A stretch of 64,000 bases of DNA from Hyaloscypha bicolor E (Eukaryota > Ascomycota > Leotiomycetes > Helotiales > Hyaloscyphaceae), in assembly GCF_002865645.1 (NCBI RefSeq), contig NW_020194594.1, positions 62,001-126,000 on the forward strand, given 5' to 3'. Below are positions 59,063-64,000 of this stretch, piece by piece. Each line of letters starts with the position of its first letter. Position 1 is the stretch's first letter. The notes beneath the pieces are model-generated. The model made no database searches. It was not told the origin of the DNA and saw only the letters and a list, made by a program, of their open reading frames with translations. Both the position numbers and the translations under genes were made by a program.

Positions 59063-60188
59063 GGCGAGGAGATGGTCACTTGGCTTGGAGTGAGAGCGAA
59101 GAATGCTGAAACGCGAAATAGACAAGAGGAGGTTGAGATGCTAAAAAAAAAAAAAGTATTTGTACTTGATGAGGTCAAAGTAGGGATGCTCAGCCTTGTG
59201 AGATGTGACGCGATCTTCAAGGGAACAACAGGGGCATGCAGAAGTGTGATTGGAGCAAGAACATTATAAAGAAATGTGAGTCACTTATCCAAACATTCAA
59301 ATATTTAGGGAGAGATGGGTATCTTGGACCTCGACCCAAAATTCATGAAAAGATTTAGGAGTGATTCAAGTTTCAACTTTCATGGCCGGAATTCACCAGG
59401 TACTTTTCCGGCTTTGCAGTATTGCATTTTTAGCCAGACGAGCTACACCTCTTTCCAAACCCCAGGTAACCCAAAGCAGTTAGGTGCATCTATCTCATGC
59501 GGCCGGAATCGAATCTGTGTCTTTTTTGTACTGTGAAGGCAAGGTTGCACTGCAATTTTAGCGCAGGGAGTGAAGGCCAATGAAAAGCTCGTGCTGTTGA
59601 CTTTCTGGTCTGTGCCAGCCCTGGACCCCCCTGTCTCGCTACAATTAATGGCCCTGATACGTTGTACTTGTAGTCTTGACACATGACCGAGAAAGTATGC
59701 GGATTGTGTTTTCACTGCAATTTTAGCGCAGACGACGAGGATCGGGTTGACACGTGACCAGCCTCCTTAGAAGGTCCGTGCGCGGTGCCTTTTTTTAAGT
59801 CGTGGATGCACTGCAATTTTAGCGCAAACGGGGAGGATTAGCCTCTTTTTAAGGTCCGTGCATGAGGGCCCCGAACCGTGGAGAAAGTGAAGTCTCCTTC
59901 TGATCTGCGCGAGAAGAAATGCCTCTCAAACCGCCAACATCAAACCTTCAGCAGCACGATACCCAACCCCAGAGGATTACTAACAGATGCCTCGATCCTG
60001 GACCGAATTACTCGCGTTAATGGTGTTATCTCTCGTCCTTGGGACTTGAGTCTGGACCCCTCAGGTATCGCAAGTGTGACGATGCATTTCGATATCATTG
60101 AAATGGATAAGTCCAATTCTGCACTTCTCTCTGTCCCAAGCTCGCTCTCTCTTCCGTTCCTATACTGTTTCTCTTCTGGTGAGGAAAT
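59063..60188. other. Intergenic region with repeated 18-mer
   Basis: This is the ceramidase-like gene promoter at the left and a three-copy direct repeat at the right (59548-59826). No coding frame is supported; a 104-codon plus frame at 59878-60192 has no features. Confidence 0.4.
59548..59826. repeat. Three direct copies of an 18-mer
   Basis: CACTGCAATTTTAGCGCA occurs exactly at 59548, 59713 and 59809. The second and third are 96 bp apart and also share GAGGAT and AAGGTCCGTGC downstream, so they form a partial tandem duplication. The function is unknown; a transposon end or binding-site cluster are options. Confidence 0.75.
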
Positions 60189-61266
60189 ATGAACTCGTCA
60201 AAACTCTCACCCATAGAAGTGCTCGCTGAACCATTGGCCTTGCCCTATGGCCTCGTACTACCCAATCGGTATGCTATTCTCTCTTCGTGACACCTGAGTT
60301 GAGTTACTAACGTATAATAGTCTTGTTAAATGCCCAATGAAAGAGACTCTCGCCAGAGCTCCCTTGGACCCTCCCATCGACAAGTTTAACAATCTATATG
60401 GATAATGGGTGCGGGTAAGTTACGGACTGATCACTACGGAACAAGTTTGGATTGATATATGATGTGCGTTCTTCCTTGCACCATCAAGATGAATTAATGG
60501 GTGACCGTGCATATCTCAGTTCTCTCCGTAGCCGGCGACGTGGTCTGCCACTTCGATACTCTCTCTTCCCCACACTTCGAAACCTGAAAAGAATGGGCAC
60601 AAACCGCACAATCAGGAGGAACGCCATGCATTGTACAGCTTGCACACCCAAAACACATATCCCCGGCTGGCGCAGGAAACCGACCAGCGGATATCCCCGC
60701 CTTGTAGCCCTCCTCGGTCCCAGTCACCCTCGGCGGTAAATCATCCGACAAGCCTGCCGTCCAATCTCTTCTCGGAACACCCAAAGCTATGACGATTCCT
60801 GAAATCGGCAAGCGGTAGAGAGTTGGAAGCATGGGGCGTGAGTCGCGAAAGGACCAGGAGGATTCAAAGGCATACAATTACACGGTGCCCACGGCTTCCT
60901 CAGCCAATTCCTAAGCCACATACAAGTCGCAGGACCGATTGATATGGAGGTAGTCCCGAGGGACGAATGAAGCTCCACAGACATTTATTTACTGAGAGTG
61001 GCGAGGAAAATCCCGCGTCATTCTGCTTGAGCGTGAAGCTCAACTCGGGCGATTACGTGGAAGCCGGAGGTCTCTCTCAAGAGGAAGCACTGGAATAAGT
61101 CCGCTGGCTAGTCGCCTGTGGCCTGGTAGATTCCATCGAGATCTCCAGTAGGAATGTGGAGTGGGAGAGCTCGGGGCTGCGTAATTCTTTCGGTGTGCAA
61201 TCATTGAGCAAGGCTGCGAAAATTAAAGAGTCGATGAGGATCCTGGAAGCATATTTCACCGAGTGA
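60189..61266 (+). pseudogene. Old Yellow Enzyme (NADH:flavin oxidoreductase) relic
   Basis: Exon 1 (ATG 60189) reads EPLALPYGLVLPNR; a 52-nt intron with a perfect ACTAACG branch follows, then LVKCPMKETLARAPLDPP, both hallmarks of the OYE family. Further on come CIVQLAHPKHISPAGAG, LLGTPKAMTIPEI, GIQLHGAHGFLSQF (the flavin/substrate His motif) and LSVKLNSGDYVEAGGLSQEE. The gene is broken by TAA at 60403, TGA after HFET, TAG after DIPAL, TAG after IGKR, TAA after EEALE and several frame changes. Most stops sit where a Gln or Trp codon would be expected. The C-terminal third is missing. It once encoded an FMN enzyme that reduces enones or similar substrates; it directly precedes an intact FMN monooxygenase gene. 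Confidence 0.8.
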
Positions 61267-61693
61267 GCGGATATACGTTGTCATTTCTTTTGATATATAC
61301 TAGATTCTAGAATCCTTCCGGTCCTGTCCTGGTGTTTTGCAATATTCATTGAAACTGAAGTTCAATTCAACATTTAATAGTTCACGAGGGCACAATGAGG
61401 AAACCAAGTGGTTCTTGGCAGACAATCCACTCTTCGGGAGCACCTACCGACAATACCATCCCACTTCACGTGCAGTGGCTCCTCTTGAGTCTTTCGGAGG
61501 CTTTTCCCGCTCTCCGCTTCAGGGATGTTGCTATATCAGTTGAACCTTATCGCGTCCACCCTGCACATTTAGTCTTCGAGTTCGCGTTTTATATTGCAAT
61601 ATATCCCCAGAGTGTTGGAAACGCTCTTCAACTATCTTGACAAGTTACCATCTTCCTCAGCCATCTGCGGTCATTCTCAAAAAAGGTTTGACA
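61267..61693. other. Upstream region of the monooxygenase gene
   Basis: It contains two short overlapping plus frames (61337-61640) without recognisable features. It most likely holds the monooxygenase promoter and the remains of the OYE gene's 3' end. Confidence 0.4.
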
Positions 61694-63105
61694 ATGGCTA
61701 CCAACGGATCAGCCCCAAAGCGCCAGCTGCACTTGAACTTCTTTGAGACAGCTTGCAACAGCTCCCATATGTGCACCGGACAATGGAAGTAGGTATCAAA
61801 CCCTCCTTTTCCATCCTTCGATGATGGCTAAGATTTCCTCAGGGATCCCGCAGATAATACGAAGAGCAAGGACACACTTGGCTGCTATTTATGGCTGGCA
61901 AAGCTCGCGGATAAGGGCAAAATCACATCCATTTTCTTCGCAGACGGCTACGGTCTCCATCAGACCTACCAAGGAAAACCAGATGCAACTTACGCCGGAG
62001 GCTCGATGGTCGCATATATGGATCCGGTTGTTATGGTCTCTGCTATGGCAGCTGTGACGAAGTCTGTGGCGTTTGGTATCACGGGGAGCACGAGCTACAT
62101 TCGTAAGCTTGACCTCGGACCTGCTTTCCAAATACCAGTTGTTGATCTTAGATGCAGCTCCATACATGCTAGCTCGAACATGGTCAACCTTAGACCACAT
62201 GACCAAAGGCCGAGTCGCCTGGAACGTACGTTTGTCTCCTCCCTCATCTCTCCCCTCTTCAGCACCTACTCACATCCCTTTCTTCCATAGGTCGTAACCA
62301 GCTACAGCAACTCAGCCGCCAAGGCTTTTGGAAAAGACAAAGTCAAGCCCAGTGCGGAACGCTACGAAGCCGCAACCGAATACATGGACGTGTGCTACCA
62401 ACTGTGGGAAAAATCCTGGGAAGACGGGGCGCCCACCTGGCAAGTGGAGCCCGAGATGGCGTACGACCCAAGCAAGATCCACCGCATCGACTACAAAGGA
62501 CAACACCACCAGCTCTTTGCATATGGTTCGACGCATCCATCACCACAACGCACACCAGTCATCTCCCAAGCCGGGGCTTCGAAATCTGGCATCGATTTTG
62601 CTGGCAAGCACGCAGAAGCTATTTATACAGACTACAGCACAGTTTTTATGCTAAAGGAATACGTCGAGCAAGTCCGAGCAGCAGCCGTTCGCCACGGCCG
62701 CGCACCTACGGATGTCAAGATCTTCGCAGCCATGTGTCCCATTCTCGGTCGCACTCTCAAAGAAGCGCAAGCCAAGCATGACAAAGCTTTCTCCCTGATC
62801 TCCATCCAGTCTGGCATGGCGAAATTTGGTGGCTACACGAACATTGATCTGAGCAAGTATCCGCTCAAGGAAGCGATCAACATCGAGGCTGAGGAAGCCG
62901 ATAACCTCATTACAGGTGTGCTGAGAGATTTCAATGAGCGGGCGAAGAGGGCGAAGGAGCCGTTTACGCCGGAGAGTATTGGGCGGGCGGGAGGCTTTAA
63001 CACTACGCCTAAGCCGGTGGGAACTGCGGAGATGGTGGCGGATGAGTTGCAGAGTTGGTTTGAAGAGACGGGAATTGATGGGTTTAATCTTGTTTGTCGG
63101 TTCTC

Positions 63106-63156
<51 letters not shown>

Positions 63157-63507
63157 TCCTCCTAGCTCGCTTTCCTCCCCTATTCTCCTCGCGAAACTTA
63201 GCGCATAAAGCTAACTTATCTTGTTATTGCAGACGTATCGAACCCGATGTCCTACGAAGACATCGTGGAGCTGCTGGTCCCTGAACTGCAGAAGCGAGGC
63301 TTGATGTGGCAGAACTATCACGTCCCGGGTGGAACCTTCAGAGAGAATCTTCATAATATTCCTGGAGAGCCGGGTCTGAGTCCAAGACATCCTGGGTCGA
63401 AGTTTAAGTGGAGTGCTCCAGCGGATGAGAAGAGCGAGATGAATGGAAATGGAAATGGGGAAGTGAAGACGAATGGGCATACGGTGCCGATTGTGGTTGG
63501 GGCGTGA
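61694..63507 (+). CDS. NtaA/DszA-type FMN-dependent monooxygenase
   Basis: Exons 61694-61788, 61843-62102, 62158-62225, 62291-63095 and 63233-63507 give 500 residues. The start LHLNFFETACNSSHMCTGQW, the FFADGYG segment, LARTWSTLDHMTKGRVAWN with VTSYSN, and the VYVSNPMSYEDIVE end belong to the bacterial-luciferase-like, class C flavin monooxygenases (nitrilotriacetate monooxygenase NtaA, dibenzothiophene-sulfone monooxygenase DszA). They use FMNH2 from a separate reductase and attack C-N or C-S substrates. The last intron is 137 nt, largely a TTTC microsatellite, with an unusual GTCGGT donor and a CTAAC branch. The start is fixed by the family's N-terminus. The substrate is unknown. The upstream OYE relic suggests a former two-enzyme catabolic pair. 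Confidence 0.88.
63106..63158. repeat. TTTC microsatellite inside an intron
   Basis: About 13 uninterrupted CTTT units lie within the last intron of the monooxygenase gene, on the coding strand as a long pyrimidine tract well upstream of the branch site at about 63210. Confidence 0.85.
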
Positions 63508-64000
63508 GCCACTTTGGTTGTGATCTTAGACCTTCTTGAAGCCTATCCAATGCCAACATCACTATCGAGGGCCAGCCAGCCGGATTCCAAATACAACGCA
63601 TAGTTACATACAACAACTCACAGCCCGTTCTAGAATATTGAAATCAAATTAAGTTCTTCAATCCGCTGTGGACATAGGCGTGAGCCAAGTTTCCCGAAAC
63701 GTCATGCCAGAACAAAAACCTGGTTTCGCTCCCTTTCCCCGCGTTCCCGTCACACACTCTCGGCACAGAAGCCATGCAATGCGCCACACTAATATAAAGT
63801 GGCTGAATAGGAGTGACTTTGCTGGAGGATCGGCACGCCGTATGAGATCAATGTTATGTTGGAGTCTGCTGTTGCCTCTATGCCCGGTAAATTTAGTATC
63901 ATGACCTCACGCGTGACAAACGCCGAAGTACATAAGTATAAACCAAGTATATCAAGACAACCTCCCTCGTCCCAACCGTGAAAAAGGTCTCTAAAGAAGA
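63508..64000. other. Downstream region, no gene seen
   Basis: A 78-codon plus frame (63668-63904) has no recognisable features. No gene start or RNA gene can be supported before the window ends. Confidence 0.4.

Noticed and set aside
1..64000. CRISPR arrays, operons, tRNA or rRNA genes
   Set aside because: None was recognised; the genes have spliceosomal introns and separate promoters, as in a fungal nucleus.

Overview
The window looks like nuclear DNA of a filamentous ascomycete (Pezizomycotina), probably a Leotiomycete-type fungus; the class is an inference from protein style, not a search result. The evidence is Zn2Cys6 regulators, HET-domain and NLR-like genes, GPI-anchored Cys-rich proteins, introns of about 45-60 nt with GT-AG ends and CTGAC/CTAAC-type branch sites, and AT-rich blocks almost without CpA/TpG, the mark of repeat-induced point mutation (RIP).

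Layout. 1-8700: RIP-degraded repeat DNA with tandem repeats of 63 and 117 bp. 9.4-15.3 kb: a small two-helix membrane protein and two same-strand Zn2Cys6 genes, the first of which also appears to end in two membrane helices. 15.9-17.1 kb: a DUF2306-type membrane protein. 17.6-31.3 kb: a self/non-self recognition stretch with a HET gene carrying one in-frame TAG, a second AT-rich block, an alpha/beta-hydrolase-NB-ARC-TPR (NLR) gene, and an intronless 1189-residue HET gene with an N-terminal membrane domain. 31.4-34.2 kb: a 59-residue membrane microprotein, a DUF2306 gene relic and an Erg26-like sterol/steroid dehydrogenase. 35-42.8 kb: surface-protein genes (a decayed secreted protein, two Cys-rich GPI-type proteins and a DUF3433-like membrane protein). 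44.9-48 kb: relics of a transcription factor, a carboxylesterase and a HET gene, next to a probable MITE. 49.2-50.4 kb: a C2H2 factor. 50.4-55.2 kb: little that can be read. 55.2-57.4 kb: a polytopic membrane protein with one in-frame TAG. 57.8-59.1 kb: an acid-ceramidase-like hydrolase with a one-base frameshift. 60.2-63.5 kb: an Old Yellow Enzyme relic followed by an intact NtaA/DszA-type FMN monooxygenase.

How the genes relate. There is no obvious single biosynthetic cluster. The common theme is a fast-evolving accessory compartment: three incompatibility/NLR loci plus one HET relic, many decayed genes, and isolated stop codons of the CAA/CAG->TAA/TAG or TGG->TAG kind, as RIP would leave, in genes outside the AT-rich blocks. 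The most unusual points are the apparent membrane-tethered Zn2Cys6 protein, the membrane-anchored HET protein, the HET gene whose conserved Trp codon is TAG, and a dispersed hairpin repeat beside HET/DUF2306 3' ends. Exon boundaries were read by eye from splice signals and reading-frame continuity.
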